Below, one piece after another: positions 16,033-23,628 of a stretch of DNA of 23,628 bases. The stretch spans positions 1 to 23,628 of the forward strand of contig USQK01000024.1 in assembly GCA_900556785.1 (NCBI GenBank). The letters are read 5' to 3'. The notes under the pieces were generated by a model. That model had not been told where the DNA came from. It was given only the letters and a program-made list of their open reading frames with translations, and did no database searches. Within the stretch, counting starts at the first letter, position 1, and each line of letters begins with the position of its first letter. The position numbers were made by a program, and so were the translations under genes. The stretch is from an uncultured Veillonella sp. Its GTDB lineage: Bacteria > Bacillota > Negativicutes > Veillonellales > Veillonellaceae.

Positions 16033-16274
16033 GTTTTACTATTATTTTAAAAAATTTTGATTATATAGTTAAGTAGCCAAACATAATTTTTTTACCAAAC
16101 ATACTATCGCATAATTCTTAGAACAATGAGAATAAATTTTGCAACCCCTATTTGTTGATGTATAGAAAATTGGAATAGAAAACCTAAAATATTCTTCATA
16201 ATATTTTAATATTTCTAAAATCACATTTTTTAAGTACCATATCTAGTGGATTCTTAAATTGTCAATTAGTTTTT

Positions 16275-16314
16275 GTATGCCAAATATGAATACAACATAT
16301 TTGTAAGAACATAC
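16275..16314. repeat. Operator-like inverted repeat upstream of the HD-GYP gene
   Basis: CAAATATG (16281-16288) and CATATTTG (16296-16303) are perfect inverted copies around 7 nt, flanked by outer GTATG (16275-16279) and CATAC (16310-16314). No T-tract follows on either strand. It lies just upstream of the predicted -35, a usual place for an activator site. The rest of 16040-16274 is AT-rich with nothing recognised. Confidence 0.55.
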
Positions 16315-16320
16315 GTATCA

Positions 16321-16349
16321 TACACAAAAAATTATTTATGGTGTATAAT
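16321..16349 (+). promoter_or_regulatory. Predicted promoter of the HD-GYP gene
   Basis: TACACA (16321-16326), 17-nt spacer, TATAAT (16344-16349). The -10 is perfect, the -35 is 4/6, which fits an activator-dependent promoter. A leader of about 95 nt would follow, with a hairpin of TGAACATA and TATGTTCA at 16391-16425. Confidence 0.6.
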
Positions 16350-16390
16350 TTGTATACTGTTAAATTAGAACGGCCTAAAGTTGTACGATA

Positions 16391-16425
16391 TGAACATAAG
16401 TACGAGGGGTTGTACCATATGTTCA
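16391..16425 (+). repeat. Hairpin in the leader of the HD-GYP gene
   Basis: TGAACATA (16391-16398) pairs with TATGTTCA (16418-16425), and the inner GTAC copies (16400-16403 and 16412-16415) can extend the stem. The loop holds GAGGGGTT. It lies 24 bp before the start codon. No riboswitch family was recognised. Confidence 0.5.
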
Positions 16426-16449
16426 GTTTGTTAGTTAGAGGGGTTTATT

Positions 16450-17052
16450 ATGTTTATGTTATCATTGATGCAACCATCAGGTTTGTATGAACTGGAGAAA
16501 GATAGTTTAGAAGCCATAAGCGCACAACTTTTACAGATGATACAAATGAAAAGCTATCATCTCTATACACATTCTATCCAGGTTTCAAACTATGCTGTTA
16601 GCATCGCAGCTAAAATGGGTTTGCCATTAAATGAAATTGAACAGATTCGTCACGCAGCTCTACTTCATGACGTGGGTCTATTAATGGTACCTAATGCATT
16701 AATCCAAAAATCTCCATATCTTAATAAGCAAGAAATGTCTAAGTATAAACAACATGCGGCAAGTGGAGCCAATATGATTGAAAACTATCCTTGCTGCCAA
16801 CAAATTTTGCCTTATATTCGTTACCATCATGAAAAATGGGATGGCTCTGGTTATCCCAAACATTTACGTGGTGCCAATATTCCGTTAGGAGCTCGAATTA
16901 TTGCTGTAGCAGATTACTATGATACAACAGTTAATCCTTCTACTGAATTTTGGGCGAAAACAAAAGCTAAAGCAAAAGAAGAACTCTTTAGTGCATCTGG
17001 CTCACTCTTTGATCCTGATGTAGTTAAAGCATTTATTGATGTGCTTGGCTAA
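16450..17052 (+). CDS. HD-GYP domain phosphohydrolase
   Basis: The only plus-strand gene. The 200-residue protein is little more than one HD-GYP domain, the class that breaks down cyclic di-GMP or related dinucleotides. Visible: the metal-binding H in YTHSIQVSNYA, HD in LLHDVGLLMVP (about 75), the later H in KQHAASGANMI, HHEKWDGSGYP (about 125-136) with an intact GYP, and GARIIAVADYYD. One departure: the usual HDIGK lysine, which contacts the substrate phosphate in studied members, is leucine (HDVGL). There is no receiver, PAS or membrane domain, so input would have to come through expression or a partner. AGAGGGG lies 6 nt before the ATG. It converges on comF with only 41 bp between the stops and no clear terminator there. 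Confidence 0.88.
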   Translation: MFMLSLMQPSGLYELEKDSLEAISAQLLQMIQMKSYHLYTHSIQVSNYAVSIAAKMGLPLNEIEQIRHAALLHDVGLLMVPNALIQKSPYLNKQEMSKYKQHAASGANMIENYPCCQQILPYIRYHHEKWDGSGYPKHLRGANIPLGARIIAVADYYDTTVNPSTEFWAKTKAKAKEELFSASGSLFDPDVVKAFIDVLG

Positions 17053-17093
17053 TATGAAATCAAATATTATATTCCTACATTTAGTAATAAAGA

Positions 17094-17789
17094 TTAGAAA
17101 CTACCATTAGCCAGCGTAAGGGCATCAATGCGTAGCGCTTTATGCTTTTGTAAGACTTTTGCTACAGCTTCAATTGTGGCACCTGTAGTATATATATCAT
17201 CAACAATTAATATATTCTTATTGGTAAAATCAATATCCTTATAATCAGCACATATAACAAAGGCATCATCAATATTTTGATGTCTTTCTTTATTTGTTAA
17301 TCCCCACATATCTCGAGAAGTATCAAACTTGTATATACAATCTAACCATTTAAAGTTTTTTCTATCTATCTCCCATAAAGAATGAGCCCATTCAAGAAAG
17401 AATAAATCTACTTGATTATATCCTCTCTTAGCTTTTTTCTTTTCGCTAGATGGTACAGGAACAATATAATCATACATAATTTTACAATTACTATTCACAA
17501 TATTAGACTCATTATATTTCATGTAAAAGTTGTACGATACTAAAAAAGGAGCGGCCCCTTTGGACTGCTCCTTTTTTTCATTAAATTTTACATCGTAAAT
17601 CATAGACTTTAGACCACCACGATATTCGGCCAACACACATACATCATCTACATAGTGTAAAAATTTATGTGGTACATGACGAATATGTAATAAATCTGTA
17701 AAACAAGCTTTACACCAATCCCCTTGTGTTGCCACAGGTGCACCACAGTGAGGGCATACAGGTGGAAATAGGAAATCCCAAAGACTCAT
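17094..17789 (-). CDS. comF: ComF family protein (phosphoribosyltransferase-like)
   Basis: 231-residue ComF-type protein, needed for DNA uptake or processing during natural competence in Firmicutes and others. The N-terminal zinc ribbon is visible as CPHCG and CKAC (residues about 12-32), then IVPVPSSEKKKAKRGYNQ (family motif) and the PRPP-binding loop ILIVDDIYTTGAT (about 192-204). A lysine- and asparagine-rich segment in the middle (about 85-105) is longer than in many relatives. The ATG overlaps the stop of the helicase gene as TAATG, with AGGGAGATG in the helicase 3' end as ribosome-binding site. The coupling to a RecD2 helicase fits a role with single-stranded DNA. Confidence 0.9.
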   Translation of the reverse strand: MSLWDFLFPPVCPHCGAPVATQGDWCKACFTDLLHIRHVPHKFLHYVDDVCVLAEYRGGLKSMIYDVKFNEKKEQSKGAAPFLVSYNFYMKYNESNIVNSNCKIMYDYIVPVPSSEKKKAKRGYNQVDLFFLEWAHSLWEIDRKNFKWLDCIYKFDTSRDMWGLTNKERHQNIDDAFVICADYKDIDFTNKNILIVDDIYTTGATIEAVAKVLQKHKALRIDALTLANGSF

Positions 17790-19942
17790 TACGAATCACA
17801 TCTCCCTTGTAGTCGTTCTTTAAACAATGTGTAACGTTCATCGGCATTAACAGTACGCACAGCACGTTCAACTGCGCTCGTAGTACCAACGATGATTACT
17901 TTACGCTTTGCCCGTGTAACAGCAGTATACAACAAATTACGTTGTAACATACCACCATAACGTGGAACAAATGGAATAATAACTACACCATACTCACTAC
18001 CTTGACTCTTATGGACCGTAATAGCATAAGCAGGCATAATCATATGTGCTTCATCGATAGGTAGACGAACCTCTTTATGGATAAATCGGATACAAATATC
18101 GGTCCGCGTAATAGCATAGATAACGCCAATTTCGCCATTAAACACTTCTAACTCATAATCATTGAGAATTTGAATAACCTTATCCCCAACGCGATACGTA
18201 ATGCCATTGACACGAACTTCTCCCTTATAGCTATCTGGAGGGTTTACGGCTTGTTGTACATATTGTGATATCAATGTACTACCTGCTTCACCACGGCGCA
18301 TAGGAGAAATAATTTGAATATCTAATTCATCCTCTATCGTCTCTTGTTCACGTTTATATACATCAATGATGGCTTTCATCATCATGTCATAAGATTTAAC
18401 AGGAATAAAAGAAAACTCTTCGCTCACACCTTCCAGGTTAGGCATTTCACCACGGTTAATTGCGTAAGCACTTTCAACGATAGTATTACCAGAGCTTTGA
18501 CGATAAATCTGATTAAGTCGTGTATAGGGCACACAATCACTATCTAATAAATCTTTTAATACGAACCCAGCACCTATAGGTGGTAATTGATCTACGTCAC
18601 CCACAATAATGACATGGGCTTCCTTTGGAATAGCAGCCATCAAAGAATAGAATAAACGCACATTAAGCATAGATGCTTCATCGATGATAATGACATCTAT
18701 ATCTAGAGGATCATCTTCATTCTTTGTAAAGTCATAGGAGTCACTACCTTGAACAGGTACCAATAGACGATGAATTGTAGTAGCTTCAAACTCAGTGGCC
18801 TCGGTCAGACGCTTTGCAGCACGTCCCGTAGGAGCACAAAGTATAATGCGCCCCAATCCACCGAGTTGGAAACCTTTTACTAGTGCCTTGATGATAGTTG
18901 TTTTACCTGTACCAGGACCACCAGTTATAAGAGAAAACTTTTCAAAAAATGAGAGCTGTATAGCTTCTTTTTGAGCATCACCAAAGATAATGTAGTTGTC
19001 TCGTTCAAACTTTTCAATAAAACTAGAAATATCTAATGCTATTGGATCAGCTTCTAATAGAAACTCACGAGTATAGTGGACACCTTCCACTTCAGAAACA
19101 TACATCTCTGGCGGATAGATATATAAGATATCTTCATAATACGTACTATACAGTGCACCTTGTTCCAGCAGGCTTTCAATAAAGTTCGCAATATCATCTA
19201 CATCAGTTTGTAATAAATCGTCAAGTCGACCGATAAGTTGGTCTACTGGTAAACATGTATGACCTTGATTATCTAGACTACGTAGAATCCATTCTAAACC
19301 AGCCTCTAAACGGCGTGTATCACTACCATTAATACCAAGATGCTCTGCTAGTGTATCGGCCGTACCAAAAAGCATATCCGGTGCTACACGTAATAATGTA
19401 TAAGGATTATCCTCTATAACTGCGACAGACTGCACACCATAATAGGTATATACAATACGACTCCATTTCGATGAAATGTGATGACTTTCAAAAAAATGAT
19501 TTAAATCAGATAAAATACCTTCGCCAAGTAAGGTATTGAATAGCTCATCCTTAACACTCTTTCGGAGACCTGGAACATCTTTAATCTCTTCTGGACGTTC
19601 TTCCCGTAAAATTTCTAAAATACGAATACCGAAATATTCTAGTACCTTCTCTACGGATTTTTCACCAAAACCTTTTATTCCTAGATTCAACAAATAAGTC
19701 TTGGCAGCACCCATATTATCAGGTTTTAACTTTTCAACACTGCTCGCATCAAATTGGCGGCCGTACTTTTCATGTTCTACATAGCGGCCCCGTACTTCGA
19801 TGTCTTCCCCTTCTTTAGGAGACTCAAATTTACCAGTACAAGTAATGTATTCCTCATTATAATCTTTAAGGACAAACACGCAATACGTACGTTGTGTATT
19901 TTCATATATAGTTCGGTATACAAATCCTCGTATAGCGTCCAT
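17789..19942 (-). CDS. recD2: RecD2-type ATP-dependent DNA helicase
   Basis: 717-residue SF1B 5'-3' helicase of the RecD2 (RecD-like, not RecBCD-bound) family. Layout: an N-terminal OB-like region (residues 1-70), a helix-hairpin-helix region (about 85-190, with IKGFGEKSVEKVLEYFG and IKDVPGL), then the helicase core. Core motifs are Walker A TGGPGTGKTT (about 337), APTGRAAKRL, DEAS in VIIIDEASMLN, GDVDQLPPIGAG, TVHKSQGSEY and LLYTAVTRAKR. RecD2 proteins act in replication-coupled repair. The ATG overlaps the stop of the kinase gene as TAATG and comF overlaps its own stop, so the three are translationally linked. Confidence 0.93.
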   Translation of the reverse strand: MDAIRGFVYRTIYENTQRTYCVFVLKDYNEEYITCTGKFESPKEGEDIEVRGRYVEHEKYGRQFDASSVEKLKPDNMGAAKTYLLNLGIKGFGEKSVEKVLEYFGIRILEILREERPEEIKDVPGLRKSVKDELFNTLLGEGILSDLNHFFESHHISSKWSRIVYTYYGVQSVAVIEDNPYTLLRVAPDMLFGTADTLAEHLGINGSDTRRLEAGLEWILRSLDNQGHTCLPVDQLIGRLDDLLQTDVDDIANFIESLLEQGALYSTYYEDILYIYPPEMYVSEVEGVHYTREFLLEADPIALDISSFIEKFERDNYIIFGDAQKEAIQLSFFEKFSLITGGPGTGKTTIIKALVKGFQLGGLGRIILCAPTGRAAKRLTEATEFEATTIHRLLVPVQGSDSYDFTKNEDDPLDIDVIIIDEASMLNVRLFYSLMAAIPKEAHVIIVGDVDQLPPIGAGFVLKDLLDSDCVPYTRLNQIYRQSSGNTIVESAYAINRGEMPNLEGVSEEFSFIPVKSYDMMMKAIIDVYKREQETIEDELDIQIISPMRRGEAGSTLISQYVQQAVNPPDSYKGEVRVNGITYRVGDKVIQILNDYELEVFNGEIGVIYAITRTDICIRFIHKEVRLPIDEAHMIMPAYAITVHKSQGSEYGVVIIPFVPRYGGMLQRNLLYTAVTRAKRKVIIVGTTSAVERAVRTVNADERYTLFKERLQGRCDS

Positions 19943-20706
19943 TATTTCTCCGTATTAGGTAAGGCTTCAATAATTTCTTGTACCGCATCGGTAATACTGC
20001 CTTCATTACCGATTTTAATATGTGCCACTTTTTCATATAAAGGGTATCGTTCTTCATATACATTAAAGATATACTCGATACTTTCTTTTACAAGTGGGCG
20101 AATTTCAAGATCCAAATCATCTAGGATATGATTTACATCGCGATTAACAAATACAACAAGACCATTATTACGCATTAACTTTACTGTTTTATCATAGGTA
20201 ACAGTGCCACCACCGGTAGCAATAACAGATGGTTTATTGTGAATCAATTCTTTGATTGTAGTATATTCGTATTCAGTGAAAGCATCTTTACCATCATAAA
20301 TATAAATATTTTGTACAGATTTCCCAACCTTATCTTGAATTGTTTGATCTAAGTCGTAAAAGTCTCGGCCTAATTCTTTGGCTAACATTTTACCAACTGT
20401 AGTCTTACCAGCTCCTGGCATACCGATGAGAAAAATATGCTTATGCATATGCTCTTTTAAAAACTCATTGCTCATAGAAACAACAGTCTTTATATAATTT
20501 TCAACATACGGTGATAACGTTTTATCTTTGCAATTTGCAGTATGCAATGCAACAATACTTTCATCACGCGCTTCATCTACTAAGGGTAAATGATGTTCAT
20601 CTTTATATTTACCAATTTCTTTGATTAAAGATAGTCTTTTTTCAAATTCAGCGACTAATACAGCATCAATGCTATCTATTTGTTTACGAGCTTCTTTAAT
20701 ATCCAT
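19942..20706 (-). CDS. Chorismate mutase-shikimate kinase fusion
   Basis: 254-residue protein combining two aromatic pathway activities. Residues about 1-85 match AroQ-class chorismate mutase, with catalytic-type residues R in EARKQID, R in EKRLSL, K in GKYK and R in DEARDE. Residues about 88-254 match shikimate kinase: Walker A GMPGAGKTT, DLD in FYDLDQTI, ATGGGTV, RPLV lid and ERYPLYE. The usual FRxxE arginine that holds shikimate is threonine (AFTEYE), while the glutamate remains. The frame extends to an ATG at 20727, but AAGGGGGT lies inside that extension and fits the ATG at 20706 (MDIKEARKQID), giving 13 bp to ribF. Both domains look foldable; whether the kinase is fully active is open. 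Confidence 0.88.
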   Translation of the reverse strand: MDIKEARKQIDSIDAVLVAEFEKRLSLIKEIGKYKDEHHLPLVDEARDESIVALHTANCKDKTLSPYVENYIKTVVSMSNEFLKEHMHKHIFLIGMPGAGKTTVGKMLAKELGRDFYDLDQTIQDKVGKSVQNIYIYDGKDAFTEYEYTTIKELIHNKPSVIATGGGTVTYDKTVKLMRNNGLVVFVNRDVNHILDDLDLEIRPLVKESIEYIFNVYEERYPLYEKVAHIKIGNEGSITDAVQEIIEALPNTEK

Positions 20707-20719
20707 GAGAACCCCCTTA

Positions 20720-21652
20720 TTATGCATTAGCCAAAATAGCTAAAGCCTGTTCTTCATCCACCTTCATTTGATCAATAAGATCTTGTAAGTTATTAAATTT
20801 AACTTCTCCTCTAATATAGGAAATAAATTGTACAAGGACTACTTTTCCATATATATCTTGGTCAAAGTTAAACAGATGTACTTCGCATCTATGGTACTGA
20901 TTTTTAAATGTAGGATTATCCCCAATATTACCTACCCCATCATACCAAATGCCATCGATACACACGCGATTAGCATACACTCCATCTGGAGGTGTAGCCA
21001 TTTCATTAGGAAGTAATAAATTTAATGTAGGAAACCCTAATGTACGCCCTCGTTGATCACCTTTAATAACAGTCCCTTTAAATTGAAATGGTCTTCCTAG
21101 CCAACCAGTAGCATCTTCTAAACGCCCTTCTCGAATCGCTTTTCTGATTTCAGTACTTGAAATAGGTGTACTAAGACCATCACAAGGCAATAAAGGCTGT
21201 ACTAGGACTTGTATATGTTTATCAGCCAATACTTGTTTCATATATGTAGGATTACCTAATCCTTTTGCACCGAATGTAAAATTCTCACCTATTACGATGG
21301 CTTGAACATTCATATCCGTACAAAGAGCATCTAAAAATTCATCAGCACTCATTTGAAGTAGTTCTTCATTCATAGGTAATCGCAAAATATAATCTACATT
21401 CAAATCATCAAGAACGGTATCCATAACCTCTTCTTGAATAACCCTCTTCGGAACACGTTCTGGATGTAGAATTGTCAACGGATGATGTTCAAAGGTAATG
21501 ATAATGCTAACACCATTAACTGATGCAGCTTCTTCAACAGCCTTCCGTATAACTCGTTGATGACCTCGATGAATGCCATCAAAGGTACCTAGGGCATATA
21601 CTTTTGTATCTTTGATTTGACGTAGTTCATCAAACGAATGTAATTGCTTCAT
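20720..21652 (-). CDS. ribF: Bifunctional riboflavin kinase / FAD synthetase RibF
   Basis: 310-residue enzyme that makes FMN from riboflavin and then FAD. The N-terminal nucleotidyltransferase domain shows ALGTFDGIHRGHQ (about 20-32), ITFEHHP and the ISSTEIRKAIREG motif (about 165). The C-terminal flavokinase domain (about 185-305) shows VIKGDQRGRTLGFPTLNL and GVGNIGDNPTF. AAGGAT precedes the ATG, 2 bp after the truB stop. The truB-ribF order is widely conserved. Confidence 0.96.
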   Translation of the reverse strand: MKQLHSFDELRQIKDTKVYALGTFDGIHRGHQRVIRKAVEEAASVNGVSIIITFEHHPLTILHPERVPKRVIQEEVMDTVLDDLNVDYILRLPMNEELLQMSADEFLDALCTDMNVQAIVIGENFTFGAKGLGNPTYMKQVLADKHIQVLVQPLLPCDGLSTPISSTEIRKAIREGRLEDATGWLGRPFQFKGTVIKGDQRGRTLGFPTLNLLLPNEMATPPDGVYANRVCIDGIWYDGVGNIGDNPTFKNQYHRCEVHLFNFDQDIYGKVVLVQFISYIRGEVKFNNLQDLIDQMKVDEEQALAILANA

Positions 21653-21654
21653 AC

Positions 21655-22596
21655 TTATCCTTCAATAAAAATATTTTTTTCCACCTTTAATGTGTGGTTT
21701 GTTCGTTTCATAATACCAATGAATCCATGAGGACCATAGGCTCTATAATAATGATCTGGTTTGGTATAGGAAAATTCACTATCAATAGATAATTGTTTAC
21801 CTTGAACCATCATCTTTAATTGTACACTATTTACCGTTACTTTTGAAAGATGTGAAACTGCTGTATCCGTTGGTAACAATAGGCTTTCACCATGAATCAT
21901 CAGTTCCTCAGCCATTTTTGCAGAACCAATATCAAAGGACCCTACTTGAGTACGCGCCAAAGATGTCATCGTTCCTGGTATACCTAATGAAACACATATA
22001 TCACGTAATAATGAACGAATATAAGTGCCTCCAGAGCATGTTACACGAACTGTAAAATATGGAAAGCCATACGCTACAAGCTCAATATTTTTTATATGAA
22101 TTTTCCGTAATGGCAATTCTACAGAAATACCTTTACGGGCATATTCATAAGCACGAATACCATTTACTTTAATAGCGGAATATTTTGATGGTCTCTGATT
22201 TTGAACTCCAGAGAACGTATTCAATGTATTAACTAATTCTTCAAAAGTTGGTTTTACTATAGCATCAGAAAGTTCTGAACTTTGAGACGATTCATTTAAT
22301 AGAACACCATCTCGCAATACCATGTCATTATCAGGCAATACTGGTTGACCTGAACTATCTTCAGTATCTGTAAAAGTCCCAAATTTACATTCTGCCACAT
22401 AGGTTTTATCAAAACCATCAGTGTATTCAATGAGTCGCGTAGCCTTACCAAGAAATACTGGCAATACACCATATGCCATAGGATCTAAAGTACCACTATG
22501 CCCTATGCGCTTCTCTTTTAAAATGCGGCGACAAATGGCAACAGCATCATGGCTTGTTATTCCAGGAGGTTTTAAAAATGGTAAAACGCCATCCAT
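21655..22596 (-). CDS. truB: tRNA pseudouridine(55) synthase TruB
   Basis: Makes pseudouridine-55 in the T-loop of tRNAs. The 313-residue protein shows KPPGITSHDAV, the catalytic aspartate in HSGTLDPMAYGVLP (about 39), NQRPSKYSAIKVNGIRAYEYAR and CSGGTYIRSLLRDI (about 187). The segment after FTDTEDSSG (about residues 84-112, serine-, leucine- and acid-rich) is roughly 20 residues longer than in many TruB proteins. The ATG overlaps the nrnA stop as TAATG with GAGGTG 8 nt upstream. Confidence 0.96.
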   Translation of the reverse strand: MDGVLPFLKPPGITSHDAVAICRRILKEKRIGHSGTLDPMAYGVLPVFLGKATRLIEYTDGFDKTYVAECKFGTFTDTEDSSGQPVLPDNDMVLRDGVLLNESSQSSELSDAIVKPTFEELVNTLNTFSGVQNQRPSKYSAIKVNGIRAYEYARKGISVELPLRKIHIKNIELVAYGFPYFTVRVTCSGGTYIRSLLRDICVSLGIPGTMTSLARTQVGSFDIGSAKMAEELMIHGESLLLPTDTAVSHLSKVTVNSVQLKMMVQGKQLSIDSEFSYTKPDHYYRAYGPHGFIGIMKRTNHTLKVEKNIFIEG

Positions 22597-23540
22597 TATT
22601 TAATCACCTCAATAAGAGCTTGCTTTGCTTCCTGTAATGGTAAATTAATGGTACAACCGGAAGCTCGAATATGTCCGCCACCGCCAAAATTGCTAGCGAT
22701 AGCATTCACGTCAGTTCCTTTAGAACGCAAGCTTACCCGCGTTCTATCATCAGCTTCAGCTTTTAATAAAATAGCTATATCAACAGTATCAACGTTTCTA
22801 ATAATATCTACAAAACCATCCGTATCATCCCCAAGAATTGTCATGGCTTCACGATTCAACTCGATTGTAGCCACGGTGTTATTCTTGTAAAACTCGATAG
22901 TTTGCATAACTTGTTTTGTTAATTCAAGACGACTGGCAGACACAGCTTCAATCGTTTCAGAAATAACATTAGCTCTAGCACCAGCTGCTACACATTTTGC
23001 AGCCATTTCCAAAGTATTGGCTGTGGTATTACTGAACTTAAAGAAGCCACAGTCTGTAGCAATAGCCATATATAATGCAGTGCCCATAGACTCAGTGATA
23101 GGCCAATTCCATTTTGTACATAAATAGGTAATAATTTCACCAGTAGCAGCAAAATTAGGCTTTAAATATAGATGATCCGCAAACTCCGTATTAGAAATAT
23201 GGTGGTCTATATTAAAAATAGGTGCACTCCATAGTGCACCTACTTTGCCAATTCGCTCATACGTGCTAGCATCCAATACCATTAGCATATCAATATCAAC
23301 AGGATTTGTTTCAAAATACGCTACATCATGGATGTGGTCCGTATATCGTAAGAATGAGTACTTTTCAGGAACTACATCATCCACTACCATATATACAGTT
23401 TTACCTTGCCCTACAAGGGCTTCGTAAAAGGCCACCATGGACCCGATAGCATCACCATCGGGTCTAACATGGACGGTTAGCATAATAGAATTAGCTTCAC
23501 ACAGAGCCACATGTAATTGATTGATAGTAATCTTACTCAT
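22596..23540 (-). CDS. nrnA: Bifunctional oligoribonuclease / PAP phosphatase NrnA (DHH family)
   Basis: 314-residue DHH/DHHA1 phosphoesterase that breaks down short oligoribonucleotides and 3'-phosphoadenosine 5'-phosphate. Motifs: VRPDGDAIGS (about 25), MLMVLDAST (about 86), NIDHHISNTEF (the DHH box, about 111), ATDCGFFKFS, and the DHHA1 glycine-rich end ASNFGGGGHIRASGC (about 287). It can also cleave pGpG, the product of c-di-GMP breakdown, a possible link to the HD-GYP gene nearby. It starts 17 bp after rbfA; AAAGGA precedes the ATG. Confidence 0.95.
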   Translation of the reverse strand: MSKITINQLHVALCEANSIMLTVHVRPDGDAIGSMVAFYEALVGQGKTVYMVVDDVVPEKYSFLRYTDHIHDVAYFETNPVDIDMLMVLDASTYERIGKVGALWSAPIFNIDHHISNTEFADHLYLKPNFAATGEIITYLCTKWNWPITESMGTALYMAIATDCGFFKFSNTTANTLEMAAKCVAAGARANVISETIEAVSASRLELTKQVMQTIEFYKNNTVATIELNREAMTILGDDTDGFVDIIRNVDTVDIAILLKAEADDRTRVSLRSKGTDVNAIASNFGGGGHIRASGCTINLPLQEAKQALIEVIK

Positions 23541-23557
23541 GTTCTCTATCCTTTGTG

Positions 23558-23628
23558 TTAATTTTTTTCTTCGTCCTTTTTGATTTCATTCAAAAGGGAT
23601 TCAATATGCATGCTATAGTCTAAAGACG
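23558..23628 (-). CDS. rbfA: Ribosome-binding factor A, C-terminal end (partial)
   Basis: The minus-strand frame from the right edge reads SLDYSMHIESLLNEIKKDEE and stops at TAA 23560-23558. This short tail matches the end of RbfA, a 30S maturation factor, and rbfA is the normal gene before nrnA-truB-ribF in Firmicutes. Only about 22 codons are in the window, so the call leans on position as much as sequence. Confidence 0.75.
   Translation of the reverse strand, partial: SLDYSMHIESLLNEIKKDEEKN

Noticed and set aside
16350..16449. Cyclic di-GMP riboswitch in the HD-GYP leader
   Set aside because: The leader is short and lacks the conserved core of the class I or II aptamers; only a simple hairpin is visible.
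1..23628. Mobile element, prophage, defence island or CRISPR array
   Set aside because: No transposase, integrase, nuclease or toxin gene, no direct repeat array and no composition break beyond AT-rich gaps; gene order is that of a core chromosome.

Overview
The window looks like a chromosomal segment of a low-GC Negativicutes bacterium, most likely Veillonella or a close relative. This is an inference from content: Firmicutes-type gene neighbourhoods (rbfA-nrnA-truB-ribF, secA-prfB, ftsE-ftsX-peptidase), a csaB-DUF5693 pair typical of SLH-anchored envelopes, TTG starts and AT-rich intergenic DNA. All recognised genes but one lie on the minus strand. No insertion sequence, prophage, CRISPR array, tRNA or rRNA is visible. 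It reads as core chromosome, and the less expected features are in RNA, leader and control sequences.

Right end (23628 to 17094, minus): a tight operon rbfA (3' end only), nrnA, truB, ribF, a chorismate mutase-shikimate kinase fusion, a RecD2-type helicase and comF. Several junctions are TAATG stop/start overlaps. It couples ribosome maturation and tRNA modification genes to flavin synthesis, aromatic metabolism, a DNA helicase and a competence-type gene. A lone plus-strand HD-GYP protein (16450-17052) converges on comF.

Middle (16320 to 12834): an AT-rich region holds an operator-like palindrome and promoter for the HD-GYP gene. A well-delimited minus-strand noncoding RNA of about 235 nt (about 16000-15765) has its own promoter, a closing helix and a terminator. 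A three-gene polar amino acid ABC importer follows, with a strong promoter and a terminator. Next is about 370 bp of very AT-rich DNA with nothing recognised.

Centre-left (12833 to 9163): single-gene units, each with its own signals. These are a cold-shock protein gene; the long-form ribosome hibernation factor hpf, with a leader that contains a three-codon ORF and a 3' UTR that looks like a small RNA; and secA, whose promoter is embedded in a perfect 12-bp inverted repeat.

Left end (9094 to 1): a long co-directional run of prfB, a DUF2993 protein, a DUF5693 membrane protein, csaB, a split transketolase (N- then C-terminal subunit), ftsE, ftsX and the N-terminal part of an FtsEX-associated coiled-coil (PcsB/EnvC-like) protein that runs off the edge. 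prfB is in two frames joined by a programmed +1 shift, and the in-frame stop at the shift site is UAA rather than the usual UGA.

The most interesting items are the structured RNA at 15765-16001, the UAA-type RF2 frameshift site, the hpf leader mini-ORF and 3' UTR hairpin, the secA promoter palindrome, and the shikimate kinase fusion in which the usual substrate-binding arginine is replaced.
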